Positions 1-8,940 of a stretch of 64,000 nucleotides of DNA are shown here, piece by piece. The notes beneath the pieces are model-generated. The model did no database searches. It was not told the DNA's origin and saw only the letters and a list, made by a program, of their open reading frames with translations. The first letter of the stretch is position 1. Each line of letters opens with the position of its first letter. The translations under genes were made by a program, and so were the position numbers. The stretch comes from CAYQJS01 sp964417895 (GTDB lineage Bacteria; Chloroflexota; UBA6077; SHYK01), in NCBI GenBank assembly GCA_964417895.1, contig CAYQJS010000009.1, forward strand, positions 61,900 through 125,899, written 5' to 3'.

Positions 1-82
1 GGCTCGGCGATGGCTGCGGTAGGATGCAACCAGTAGCGCGGTTATACTCGCTCGGCCCGCCAGTGTGGCGATCGGGGAAGAA

Positions 83-2078
83 ATGCGAGTCCGCGGTGCA
101 CGGGCGCTGTTGCTGGTCCTTGTCGTTGCGCTGCTCCAACCGCCGGCCGTTAACACGACAGCACAGCAGTCCAATGTCTCCACCGAAATGGTCGCCGCCG
201 GGGCGGTCCTGCTCGATGACGATTTCGAGGATGCCGAGACCGGCTGGCTGCCGGCCGTTTCCGACGCTCCTGACCGGTACGAGCGAGGCTACGTGGACGG
301 CGAGTACATGCTGCGGGGAATCGTCCCTGGCGGTCTGTCGGAGGGCCTGTTGGGGGGCCTTTCGGTCGATCTCCCGGGCGTTTATGCCGACACGTCGCTC
401 AGCGTTGAAGCCAGGGTGCTGGGTATCGGTGAAGGGGTAAGCGCTGGAGTGCCGCCGGGGAGCGACTGGCGACAGTGGCTATCGCGCCGAGGTGCGCCCC
501 CATCGGGGCCTGTTCAAGATCGTGCGGCGAGTTGGAGCCACCCCCCCAACTCCGGAAGAAGTCGACCTCGCGAGGCAGGGGCTGGCGACCATCTTCCCCG
601 ATGGCAGTCTGGAGGTACACCTGACCGGTGGGCTCTCACCCTCGCTACCGATCCGACGAGGCTTCGCCACCAATCAGCTGGAGTTTAGCTGCGCTGGAAG
701 CGTCCTCACCCTGAGCATCAATGGCGTGCTCTTGAGCTCGGTCGACGACGAATCTTTCGATGTGGGCACCCTGGGCATCGTTGCGCTGCCAGCGCCGGTG
801 GATAGGAACACACCGCCACCGCCGCTCGTCCTGACGGCGGATGCGCGCTTCGATAACCTGGTCGTAGCCGCAGCGACACCACCGGGGGTTGGCGCCCGGG
901 CACCTGCCCCCCCGGCTGGCACCGTTCTCCTCGAAGACAACTTCGATGACCCAACAGCGGGCTGGCTGTCGGACCCACTTCCCGCTGCCGAACAGGACTA
1001 CATCAACGGCGAGTACGCTATTCGAAAGGTCGATCCTGACTGGCGGTTCTTTCCAACGGCCGCTCTGCCGGGCAGATATGGGGATGCATCGCTCGCGGTT
1101 GACGCCCGCGTAAGCAGCGAACCCGACTCTCGCTTTGTTGCTCTGGAGTGCCGAAAAACGCCGGCAGGGGGCTACGCGGCGTTTATCGAGCGAGATCGAG
1201 GTAAGTTCTGGCTCACGCGTTGGGACGGCCAAATGGAAACTTTTCTTACCGGACATACCCCGTCCCGGCTGCTCCGCCGAGCGGGTGCCGCCAACCGGAT
1301 CGAGCTCGCCTGCGCAGGAAGCACTATCTCCCTCGCCATCAACGGCACCCGGGTGGCTGCCGTCCGGGATGACACCCACGTTGAGGGTCAGCTAGCCCTT
1401 GGAGCTGGCAAGTTCGAGGAGGCCGACGGCGCCGCCGAAGCACACTTCGACAACCTTGTGGTCCGCGCGCCGCCCATTGGGTCCGAAGAGCTGTTGCGGC
1501 CGGAAACGCCTCCGGCGGGAACTGTTCTCCTGGCAGATGATTTCGACAACGTTGAGACAGGTTGGCTACCCAGATCTACCGCATCACCAGCAGATGTCCG
1601 GGTAGGCTACGCCGCCGGCGAGTACTTCATCGCGGGATCAGCGGGTGTCTCGATCCCGGGGAGTTACCGCGATGCAGCTCTCACCGTGCACGGGCGCCTG
1701 GTGGGTGAAACGAGGGGCCGCGTGATTTTTCTCGGCTGCCGAGCAGCACCTGGTCGCGCAGATGTCGGCTACGGGGCCGCCATCGAACCGGAGGGACGGG
1801 TGGGGCTGTATCGCTCAGACGGAGTATCGGAAGGGGTTGGACTGACGGAGTTGGCACCTGCTTCAGCCATCCACCGTGGTACCGAAGCTAACCGCTTCGA
1901 ACTAACGTGCTCCGGCGATGCCATAGTTCTAGCCGTGAATGGTACAAAGATTGCCTCGGCTCGCGATGCGACGTATCAGGAAGGAGAATTCGGTTTCGGG
2001 CTCAATCAGAGTTTCGGGCCGGACGGGGTCACCGAGGCCCGGTTCGACAACCTGATCGTTACCCAGGCGCCGCGATAG
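83..2078 (+). pseudogene. Secreted protein with three repeated beta-sandwich-like domains, interrupted by a frameshift
   Basis: The protein starts at ATG 83, which has a GGGGAAG ribosome site just upstream, or possibly at GTG 65. It begins with a classic signal peptide (hydrophobic run LLLVLVVALL). Three modules of about 180 residues follow, beginning near nt 206, 917 and 1514. Each opens with a GTVLLxDxFDxxxxGWL-like line and closes with ELxCxG, LxING and ARFDNLVV. This pattern resembles the laminin-G/3-keto-disaccharide-hydrolase-like (DUF1080-type) fold. The reading frame breaks at about nt 437-441. Frame 1 runs on into unrelated residues, while frame 3 from nt 441 gives ALECRRGATGDSGYRAEV, which matches module 2 (VALECRKTPAGGYAAFIE). 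Removing one A from the GTAA at 437-440 restores a single ORF of about 665 residues. It is either a true frameshift pseudogene or a base-calling error. Function is unknown; extracellular binding is an inference. Confidence 0.75.
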
Positions 2079-2205
2079 CTTCCTCCGTCAGTGCAGGTCG
2101 ACCATGCCGGCGGAGTCCAGTTGGGCACGCGTGAGCGAGGCTAGCCGCGACCTTCTACTATCGCGGGATCGTGCAGTATCGAATTGAGGCGATAGCGCCA
2201 AGAGT

Positions 2206-3057
2206 TCAGTTGAAGTCGCCTTGGAACCCGTCGAGCACTCGTTCAACATTGGTAGCCAGGGCCTTGAGGACATCGAAAACACCCTCTCCATACGTAGGCG
2301 GCGCTTTACTGAACATCACACCCAAGGCAAGCTGCGTCTCCACCACTACTTCGAGCTCCGCCTCGGGAAACCCTGGTCGCTTCCTTGTAATGCGGAACTG
2401 GGCAACTCTCATCCCATCGGCGAATCGACCAACTGGCTTCGCCCATAGCGGCTTTACTTCAAAGGTTTCATGAAACTGCTCGGCAGTCATCGCATGGCCT
2501 TCTGCTGGGCTTAAGGCGAAGGCCGCCACGGCCGTGTAGTCGGTGGCGACCGTTATGGAGCGGTGCTTGTCGCGGTTCCACAGTTCGTTAAGGAGCCAAC
2601 AACCAATGTCGCTGATATTGCCTTCCTCGTTTAAATGGCTGTTCTGCCTCGAATTTGGGAACGAGCTTCCGATCGAGTGGACACTCAATTCCCAGGCGAG
2701 TTGGTCCAGCGCACTTCGAAGATTGTGGACAACGTCTCCAACATGAGCGCCCCACGAGGTAGCAGGGAGTGGTACGAGCCGAACGATATAAATCCCAACG
2801 TCCTCAGACAGCCTGAGTGGCACCGCTGTATGGTCGGGCGTGCTCGGCGTGACAGCAGGGTAGTACTGTTTGATTCCCAGAGCAGCGGCCTGGGCCTTGG
2901 GAACCTCGACCTGCCGAGTGGCGACCGCATCAGTCTTGGTAGCGAATCTGTATGGGCGGTCTGCGAGGAAATTCCTGTAGGCCTTTTCGAGAGCATCGAT
3001 GTGATGCTTGGCCCGCCGCAGCTTTTCCCGCGCTCCGGAAAGGGGTCGAGCAGCCAT
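2206..3057 (-). CDS. Conserved hypothetical protein
   Basis: This 283-residue soluble protein has no signal peptide or membrane segment. The N-terminus is basic and helical (residues 1-40), and the middle carries the line GDVVHNLRSALDQLAWEL followed by WNRDKHR. I recognise this pairing from a widespread uncharacterised bacterial family of about 250-300 residues, often found in accessory regions. No catalytic motif is evident. The gene is isolated: its neighbours are a secreted-domain gene ending at 2078 on the other strand and intron-like debris upstream. Function unknown. Confidence 0.7.
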   Translation of the reverse strand: MAARPLSGAREKLRRAKHHIDALEKAYRNFLADRPYRFATKTDAVATRQVEVPKAQAAALGIKQYYPAVTPSTPDHTAVPLRLSEDVGIYIVRLVPLPATSWGAHVGDVVHNLRSALDQLAWELSVHSIGSSFPNSRQNSHLNEEGNISDIGCWLLNELWNRDKHRSITVATDYTAVAAFALSPAEGHAMTAEQFHETFEVKPLWAKPVGRFADGMRVAQFRITRKRPGFPEAELEVVVETQLALGVMFSKAPPTYGEGVFDVLKALATNVERVLDGFQGDFN

Positions 3058-3199
3058 CGGTAACTATTGGGCCGGGCCGCTGGAAGCAGGCTTCACGGGT
3101 GATTTACCCCCGCAGGATGTTACCGGCGAACCAAGCTGGCTTGCCCCCGTACCATGGTGAAATATTGGGCGGGCCGCTAGAACTACGGGCTATCGGAAT

Positions 3200-3420
3200 C
3201 TCGCCGCGTCGGCGGTCGTGCGCCTGGCAGGGCCGACAGCGACCCGATGAACGAGCTCGGGAAGCCGCATGCGGGAAAACCGCATGTACGGATTGATGAG
3301 GAGGTGCTGGAAACGGGCTCAAGGCCATGGTGGGACGGTTTATGCACCGGGAGGAAAACGACCGGGATTTGCTCGTCCGCCTGCCGCTACTGGGTACCGC
3401 GCCAGCACCTTACTCTACCG
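3200..3420 (+). mobile_element. Relic of the 3' end of a group II intron (domains V-VI)
   Basis: A domain V-like hairpin lies at about 3261-3296: the strand GCCGCATGCGG, a GAAA tetraloop, then CCGCATGTACGG. It is preceded by CCCGATGAACGAGCTCGGGA and followed by GATGAGGAGGTGCTGGAAAC. Both flanks match the usual surroundings of domain V in bacterial group II introns (established knowledge). Lower-stem positions that should pair are mismatched (G opposite A, C opposite A). No reverse transcriptase or maturase gene is present. It is therefore most likely a dead 3' fragment. A 20-bp imperfect direct repeat (about 3064-3084 and 3162-3181, ending GGGCCGCTRGAA) lies just upstream. The intron boundaries are not certain. 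Confidence 0.6.
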
Positions 3421-3580
3421 TGAAGCGACCCCTTATAGTCTGGTGGGGGGTGCTTCATGGCCTGAGATGATGCCGTCCGGATCGGGTCAAAAGGACAGCC
3501 GCAGACCGGGGGGATTTGCTGGATGTCTCCTTACGCGCGTCGACTGTGGATTCTCGCAGATGCGATTGGAGGAATTGAAG

Positions 3581-3955
3581 ATGGCTCAAAAGGGAAAGAC
3601 TCAGCTCACGATCATCTTTACGGCACCGCCTGACCTGGTCTCGGAAGGCGATAGGGTCTTCGCCGCGCACGCCGATTGGATGGCGAAGTCCCACCACAAA
3701 GACGGGCCTCTGGCACTACTGAGCTACAACGTCGTTAAGGGACCCGAGCTGGCGAATCCGCTGGACCCATCTTCGTCCTCCACGGGGAACACGAGCTACG
3801 TTCTCCACGAGGTGTATGAGAGCCAGGCTGGCCTCGACGATCACTGGAGGATGGGGGCGCAGGAGTGGAGTGAGTTTGGCGCCTTAGTTGCATGGGCGGG
3901 CAAATGCAAGGTCACGGCACTCCATGGTTCCCCGGTGATTCAGTCGCTCTGGTAG
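3581..3955 (+). CDS. Small ABM/dimeric alpha-beta barrel-like protein
   Basis: The start is ATG 3581, preceded by GGAGGA with 7 nt spacing; the ORF could extend upstream into intron-like debris, which is unlikely to be translated. The product is 124 residues and soluble. It has the layout of an antibiotic-biosynthesis-monooxygenase/DABB protein: strand TQLTIIFTAP, a helix with HADWMAKSHHK, strand LALLSYNVVKGPE, strand YVLHEVYES, then helix DDHWRMGAQEW. Such proteins form dimers and may act as monooxygenases or stress proteins. No cofactor motif identifies a reaction. It stands alone between two stretches of intron-like sequence. Confidence 0.65.
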   Translation: MAQKGKTQLTIIFTAPPDLVSEGDRVFAAHADWMAKSHHKDGPLALLSYNVVKGPELANPLDPSSSSTGNTSYVLHEVYESQAGLDDHWRMGAQEWSEFGALVAWAGKCKVTALHGSPVIQSLW

Positions 3956-3959
3956 CTTC

Positions 3960-4340
3960 CAGGCCGCAGAGAAACCAGACCGGCACGCTCTGAAGCCTTT
4001 CGCGAGGAGTGCCCGCCGGCCTGCCGACACGCTGCCCTTTGGCCGAAAAGGAACGGTGGGAAGGGCATGCAGGCTTCGTGACCCGCCTGGTGGGGGCGGC
4101 CCGCCGAGCAGCATGAGGAGTGGCAAGTAGGACGGCGCTACTTCAGCGCTGAGTCCCTCGCCGAAGGTGACGGCGGAACCCGAACCGGACGAGGCGCACC
4201 CCACGGTGGTCCTCGCCCTGCGGTAGCATAGTCCCGTCATCACCCGATGAGACTCGCACCGGACCAATTTACACGCTTCGCGGGACGCCAACGTCGGCTT
4301 GACATCCCCACGCTGGACCGACGTTTCACGCACGCACGCT
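3960..4340 (-). other. Non-coding stretch, possible group II intron 5' domain relic
   Basis: No convincing gene is seen here. Read leftward from about 4337, the strand begins GTGCGTGAAACG and later contains GGTCCGGTGCGAGTC. Both are reminiscent of the 5' end and domain I of group II introns (GUGYG start, GGTGxGAxTC line). It lies on the opposite strand to the domain V relic at 3.26 kb, so the two are not one intron. The identification is weak and rests on pattern memory only. Confidence 0.3.
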
Positions 4341-4372
4341 AGGCGTTCATCGTGATGGTCGCCCCGGCAGCC

Positions 4373-4698
4373 CTACGACTCCTTCAGGTACTGTTCCGCG
4401 CGCTCCAGCGTCCGAGGCGCCAGAAGCTGGTCGAGGAGGCGTGGCAGCGAGCCGGGCTTCTGGTGCACCAGACCATCGGGCCATCGGCGGGTCCGAAGGA
4501 ACGCTGGGGCCCAGTTCCGATTATCCGCGCTCCGACCCGTGAGACGCCCAACCAAGCTCTGAGAGCTCGGCGACCCGCGTGGTCGCTCCGGCGACGAGTT
4601 CAGTATGCCCTGCCTTCTCGAACCACTCAGTCTGACCGGTAATCCACTCGTCCCGACTTCCCTTTTACCCAGTCCTTCGTCTTCGCGGTAATGTGCAT
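4373..4698 (-). pseudogene. Probable degraded small gene with two frameshifts
   Basis: Three protein-like pieces run leftward in different frames. The first is MHITAKTKDWVKGKSG from ATG 4698. The second is DEWITGQTEWFEKAGH and onward to RVAELSEL. The third is RLTGRSADNRNWAPAF and onward to RTLERAEQYLKES, with a stop at 4373. Joined, they would give about 105 residues of plausible, charged, soluble protein. I do not recognise the family. Two single-base changes are needed to join them, so this is either a pseudogene or a set of sequence errors. It lies 130 bp from the end of comM on the same strand. Confidence 0.4.
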
Positions 4699-4825
4699 TG
4701 ATCGCCAGATTCTCTTCACTGCTGCACTTGAACCAATAGGGGGCTCCGGCGGCCGGCGTGACTATCGTGCAGGTCCGTAAAGGTCCGTCCGATAGATTGA
4801 GGGGCCCGCCGCGCGGAGGCCGCTT

Positions 4826-6343
4826 TCAGGATTGCCGGGGCCGGTACTGGAGCGCCTCGGCCAGATGCGCCGGCTCGATGGCGTCGGAGCCTGCCAAGTC
4901 GGCGATGGTGCGTGCGACCTTCAGCAGGCGGTGGTACGCCCGGGCAGTGAGGCCGAGGCGCTCGCTGGCCGTGCGAAGGAGCGACTGGCCCGCGTCGTCG
5001 AGGGTGCAGATGCGGCGCACGTGGCTGGGCCCCATGTCGGCGTTGCAGGCGAGCTTTGTGCCCGCGAAGCGGGCGCGCTGGCGGTCGCGGGCCGCCTCGA
5101 CGCGGTCGCGCACCTGGGCGGAGCCCTCCCCTTCGCCCCGGCCCGCGAGCTTGTCGTAATCCACCCGCGGCACCTCGACGTGGAGGTCGATCCGGTCCAG
5201 CAGCGGCCCGCTGATGCGCTTGGCGTAGCGAGCCACCTGGCCAGCGGCGCACACGCACGGGCGTACGGGGTCGCCGTGGTAGCCGCACGGGCACGGGTTC
5301 ATTGCGCCGATGAGCATGAGCTTGGCCGGAAAGGTTACCGACCCGGCCGCCCGCGAGATGGTGACGACGCCATCTTCCAGGGGCTGGCGGAGCACCTCCA
5401 GGACGTTCTGGCCGAACTCCGGCAGCTCGTCGAGGAACAGAACGCCTCGGTGCGAAAGGCTGATCTCACCGGGGCGCGGCCACCGGCCGCCCCCAACGAG
5501 GCCCGCATTACTAATGGTGTGGTGCGGCGCACGAAACGGTCGACTCGTGACGAGGGGTGAGCCCGCCGGCAGCCGCCCGCACACGCTGTAGACGCGCGTC
5601 ACCTCGATGGCCTCGTCCTGGCTTAATCTGGGAAGGATCGACGGCACCGCTCGGGCCAGCAAGGTCTTGCCAGCGCCCGGCGGCCCCACGAAGAGCAGAT
5701 TGTGGCCACCGGCCGCGGCCACCTCCAGCGCCCGCTTGGCGTGCTCCTGGCCGCGCACGTGGGCCAGGTCGATGGCGGGGTCGCCGTCCGTGCCGTCGAG
5801 CACATGCGGCGTCGGCGTCGCCGCCTGGAGGATGAAGTCGCCCCGGAGATGCGCCACCAGCAGCGCCAGAGTGGGCACAGGGACGACGTCCAGGCCCTCC
5901 ACGAGAGCTGCCTCCGGAGCGTCGATCTCCGGCACGAACACGCTGTCGTAGCCCTCCTCGCGGGCGAACAGCACCATGCAGAGAATCCCGTCCGTGTGGC
6001 GCAATGCGCCATCGAGGGACAGCTCGCCCAGGAAGAGCACCCGCCCGGGAGCCGCCTCGAGCTGGCCGGACGCGATGAGCAGCCCAACGGCGATGGGGAG
6101 GTCGTAGCTCGCTCCCTCTTTCTTTAGCTCCGCAGGCGCGAGGTTGACGGTGATGCGTTTCATCGGGAAGGCGAAGCCGCTGTTGCGGACCGCGGCGCGC
6201 ACGCGCTCCCGCGCCTCCTGGACGGCGGTATCAGGGAGGCCGACGACGTTGAACGCCGGCAGCCCTGGGGCGATGTCGACCTCGGCCTCGACGAGCTGGC
6301 CGTCGAGTCCGACCACCGCGCACGTGTAGACTTTCGCGAGCAC
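4826..6343 (-). CDS. comM: ComM/YifB family Mg-chelatase-like AAA+ ATPase
   Basis: 505 residues, the normal length for the YifB/ComM family. The N-terminal Lon-protease-like S5 domain starts MLAKVYTCAVVGLDG. It is followed by an AAA+ core with Walker A GPPGAGKT (220-227) and Walker B VLFLDELPEF (301-310), then the family's NPCPCGYHG segment (349-357) with further cysteines (CVC). The C-terminal Mg-chelatase subdomain ends at AEALQYRP. In naturally transformable bacteria ComM is a hexameric helicase that promotes branch migration during integration of transformed DNA; elsewhere its role is unclear. It is a single gene with no competence neighbours here. Confidence 0.93.
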   Translation of the reverse strand: MLAKVYTCAVVGLDGQLVEAEVDIAPGLPAFNVVGLPDTAVQEARERVRAAVRNSGFAFPMKRITVNLAPAELKKEGASYDLPIAVGLLIASGQLEAAPGRVLFLGELSLDGALRHTDGILCMVLFAREEGYDSVFVPEIDAPEAALVEGLDVVPVPTLALLVAHLRGDFILQAATPTPHVLDGTDGDPAIDLAHVRGQEHAKRALEVAAAGGHNLLFVGPPGAGKTLLARAVPSILPRLSQDEAIEVTRVYSVCGRLPAGSPLVTSRPFRAPHHTISNAGLVGGGRWPRPGEISLSHRGVLFLDELPEFGQNVLEVLRQPLEDGVVTISRAAGSVTFPAKLMLIGAMNPCPCGYHGDPVRPCVCAAGQVARYAKRISGPLLDRIDLHVEVPRVDYDKLAGRGEGEGSAQVRDRVEAARDRQRARFAGTKLACNADMGPSHVRRICTLDDAGQSLLRTASERLGLTARAYHRLLKVARTIADLAGSDAIEPAHLAEALQYRPRQS

Positions 6344-6417
6344 CGGCGCCTCCGCTGGGCGCCATCATAGCAGCCGCGTCAGCCTCGCGAGCCCAGTTGC
6401 CGGGTGCCCCCGCCGGC

Positions 6418-6486
6418 TCCTGCGCGTCCAGCGGACGCGTGGAGGCGGCCCAAGCGCGGGACGACGTGACGCCGTCCTCTTTCCCT
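6418..6486. repeat. Left copy of a 70-bp direct repeat flanking a cupin gene
   Basis: The sequence running from TCCTGCGCGTCCA to CCGTCCTCTTTCCCT recurs at 7890-7959 with about 62 of 70 positions identical and the same orientation. The two copies bracket the cupin gene 6735-7850. Non-coding. Confidence 0.85.
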
Positions 6487-6734
6487 ACCTAACACCGGCG
6501 CTCGGAACCCGGCACTATCATTTGTTAGTCGGCGCCAGCGGCGACAGCCCATATTTGACTTAGCGACCTGGCGTTTGTAACGTTGCGCATTCTCGAAAGT
6601 GGAGCGCCTGCGCTCGTTTAAGAAGTGGCTCTCGGGCCGGGTGGCCGTCCGACCGGTAGCCTGAACCTAGCCCGCGCTTCCAGGCGCAACCATGAAACTG
6701 ACGCGCCGAAAAATCGTCCGAGGAGCATGCGAGC

Positions 6735-7850
6735 ATGATGTCCAGTGTCCAGGAGCCCCTTGACTTCGACATGCGAGGAGGAAGTCCGTCCTATAACCAT
6801 TGGTTAGCGTCGCAGGACGTGCCAGTGCACTCGGGGTACTACGTGCAGGACGTCCGAACCCTGGAGCGGAGCTGGTGGTCGCATCGCGGGTGCCCGGCGG
6901 CCGTCCTGAACCTGGAAGGCCACAAAGGTCTCGAACAGATCCACGTGCTGGAGATCCCGCCAGGGCAGTCGATCCCACCCTTCCGCCTAGCCCTGGAGGA
7001 AATCGTCTACGTGCTCGAGGGACAGGGGCTGGCGGCCGTGTGGGCCGACGGATACCCCAAAATCAACTTTGAGTGGCAAAAACACAGCTACTTCCGCATT
7101 CCCATCAACTACTTCTACCAGTTAAGTAACGCCCGCGGCGACCAGTCAGCCCTCACGTTGCACGTCAATTTGCTCCCTCTGGCCCTGCAAACGAACCACA
7201 ATCCGGATTACGTCTTCAAGAATCCCTACGTAGACCTCAGCGAACTGTATACGGAAGACGGAAGAGGTTTCTATTCAGCAGAGGCGAGGGCTGTTCAGCG
7301 AGGTAATCGTATGTCCTGGCATGCTAACTTCTTCCCGGACCTGACCGTCTGGGACAAGCTGGAAGCGTACGGGAGATCGGGCCGGTTGGCCTATGGGGGC
7401 GGCATCTGGTTTCCCAACTCTGCCTTCAGCACGAGCCTGATGGTCCTCCCTTCTCGGAGATACCGGGCCGCGCATCGCCATGCCGCGGGCACGGCCATCG
7501 TGGGGATCCAAGAAGCAAACGGATTCGTGGTCATGTGGCCGGAAGGCGGCGAGTACGTGGTAGCGCCGTGGCAGGAAGGGGCTGTCTTTGTTCCACCATC
7601 CCATTGGTATCACATGCACCTGAACTCCGGCGCCGTCGAGAACCGGCAGCTGCGGATCCGGGCACCGCGGGCGGGGGCAAACCCGGACGCAGACCAGAGG
7701 CGATCGATTCCGTTTACGCAGCTCGATCCCTGGATTCGAACGAAGTTCGAAGAGGAATTGGCGAAAAACGGCCTCACCTCCTTGATGCCCGAGGAAGCCT
7801 ACACGAACCCGAACTTCGAGTGGGACGAAGAATGGTTGAAGGACGACTAG
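6735..7850 (+). CDS. Bicupin-type protein
   Basis: 371 residues, starting at ATG 6735 (or the adjacent ATG 6738) with AGGAG about 9 nt upstream. Two cupin modules are visible. The first has IPPGQSIPPFRLALEE then EIVYVLEGQG (residues ~75-100). The second has YRAAHRHAAGTAI, then VAPWQEGAVFVPPSHWYH (residues ~240-300). Only the second module keeps a clear His-rich metal set (HRH and HxH-like). The gene is a paralogue of 62683-63828, sharing the LEExVYVLEGxGL, VxPWQEGxVFVPPxxW and MPEEAY lines. Such proteins are often dioxygenases or isomerases of small acids; the substrate cannot be told. It stands alone, flanked by direct repeats, which may mean it was moved as a cassette. Confidence 0.8.
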   Translation: MMSSVQEPLDFDMRGGSPSYNHWLASQDVPVHSGYYVQDVRTLERSWWSHRGCPAAVLNLEGHKGLEQIHVLEIPPGQSIPPFRLALEEIVYVLEGQGLAAVWADGYPKINFEWQKHSYFRIPINYFYQLSNARGDQSALTLHVNLLPLALQTNHNPDYVFKNPYVDLSELYTEDGRGFYSAEARAVQRGNRMSWHANFFPDLTVWDKLEAYGRSGRLAYGGGIWFPNSAFSTSLMVLPSRRYRAAHRHAAGTAIVGIQEANGFVVMWPEGGEYVVAPWQEGAVFVPPSHWYHMHLNSGAVENRQLRIRAPRAGANPDADQRRSIPFTQLDPWIRTKFEEELAKNGLTSLMPEEAYTNPNFEWDEEWLKDD

Positions 7851-7889
7851 CTTAGGCATAGCTATAGCTAGCTGCCAGGCGTTACGCCG

Positions 7890-7959
7890 TCCTGCGCGTC
7901 CAACGGACAGGTGGAGGTAGCCCAAGCGCGGGACTGTCGTGACGCCGTCCTCTTTCCCT
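7890..7959. repeat. Right copy of the 70-bp direct repeat flanking the cupin gene
   Basis: This copy matches 6418-6486 in the same orientation and differs at a handful of positions plus one inserted base. It ends 17 bp from the stop of the peptidase gene on the opposite strand. Shorter ACGCCGTCCT/GCGCGTCC words recur around it, suggesting internal duplication. Confidence 0.85.
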
Positions 7960-7976
7960 GCTGCGCGTCCCTGGAT

Positions 7977-8783
7977 TCAGAGCGACACGCCGTAGGCTTC
8001 GGTGAATGCGGCTTTCGCATAGTCCAGCGAGGTGTAGCCAAAGCCGCCGTCTCCCCACACGGCCGTTCCCCAGCTGTTCCTCACGATGAAACGGTCGGGC
8101 GTGTACCCCACGAGCGACACAGCATGGCCTCCCCGCGCCGTGTCTGGTTGGTAGACGTCGAGGTTGCCGTTGGTGGCCTTCGCATTGTCGAAGGTCGCGT
8201 CCACACTCAAGCGCGTGAGAATCGGCCCGTTGTTCGCGATCCACGTGCGCCAGCTGTTGGCGTTGGTGCCGAGGTTGAAATAGGCGCTTATCTTCCGCTG
8301 GGAGGCCAGCGCATAGAAGACCTTGGAGTCCTTCGGATACAGGGCTCCGGATGCGAAGGGCAGGACTGAATCGAGCACCACGCCGTATTTTCTTGCCACG
8401 TCGAGGGCTGCCTTGAGGCTCGTGCCATCAGTCTCGATGAACGTGGTGGGCCTGGTGATGAATTCGTCCGTCTCTTTTGCCGCCATCCAGATGAAGCGAA
8501 CAGATAGCAGCTCGGAGGGTGTAAGGCGCCCCGCCTTCACGAAATGCCACCGAAGCAGTGAGTCTGCGGCGGCCCAGCCAACGCAGGACCCGGTGCTACG
8601 CTGGTTTCCAATGGTCCACCAGTCCTCCCTCAAATCCATCGACGGTGGAAGGGCTGTCACCGCGCCGAGGATTCCGGCGTCGGCGGCGTCCTGGAGCCGC
8701 CAGTCGTCCTCCGTATCCCGCGACGGGAGGCAATTCAGAACGCGCGTGACTTGCTCGGGTGGCTGGACTTCGGGATATGCCAT
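7977..8783 (-). CDS. Papain-like (C1-type) cysteine peptidase
   Basis: The start is taken at 8783, where AAGGAGG lies 8 nt upstream; the frame is open to 8981 but upstream residues overlap the next gene's end region and lack a ribosome site. The product is 268 residues with no signal peptide. The papain catalytic set is complete. The Gln and Cys are in GNQRSTGSCVGWAAADSLL, the His in GGHAVSLVGY, and the Asn in FIVRNSWGTAVWGDGGFGY. A short N-terminal pro-like segment (about 50 residues) precedes the catalytic domain. It is the last gene of a leftward set (10403 to 7977) with a Thr/Pro-rich membrane protein and a two-TM protein, so it may act on or with those. Cytoplasmic location is inferred from the lack of an export signal. 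Confidence 0.85.
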   Translation of the reverse strand: MAYPEVQPPEQVTRVLNCLPSRDTEDDWRLQDAADAGILGAVTALPPSMDLREDWWTIGNQRSTGSCVGWAAADSLLRWHFVKAGRLTPSELLSVRFIWMAAKETDEFITRPTTFIETDGTSLKAALDVARKYGVVLDSVLPFASGALYPKDSKVFYALASQRKISAYFNLGTNANSWRTWIANNGPILTRLSVDATFDNAKATNGNLDVYQPDTARGGHAVSLVGYTPDRFIVRNSWGTAVWGDGGFGYTSLDYAKAAFTEAYGVSL

Positions 8784-8940
8784 GAGTTCTGTCCTCCTTG
8801 CTGTTTGGGAGCCGTTGATTTCGCTGCCGCTTCCGGCGAGTATAGGTGCGGTCGGTGGCTGCTCCCGTTCGCGGGATTGCACAGCTGGCTTCATCTTCTC
8901 CTGCCGCCTCCGTCGGCCTCTTTCAGAGGGAATGATCGGA

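Noticed and set aside
3269..3955. Long open frame of 228 codons ending with the ABM-like protein
   Set aside because: The first 104 codons lie in intron-like DNA and have no ribosome site; GGAGGA before ATG 3581 marks the real start.
4200..4340. Possible cobalamin riboswitch (GGTGCGAGTC line on the minus strand)
   Set aside because: The diagnostic CCCGCNACTGT-like B12 box is absent and no cobalamin or transporter gene follows.
4716..5294. Arg/Pro-rich open frame of 192 codons on the minus strand
   Set aside because: It is an out-of-frame shadow of the intact comM gene.
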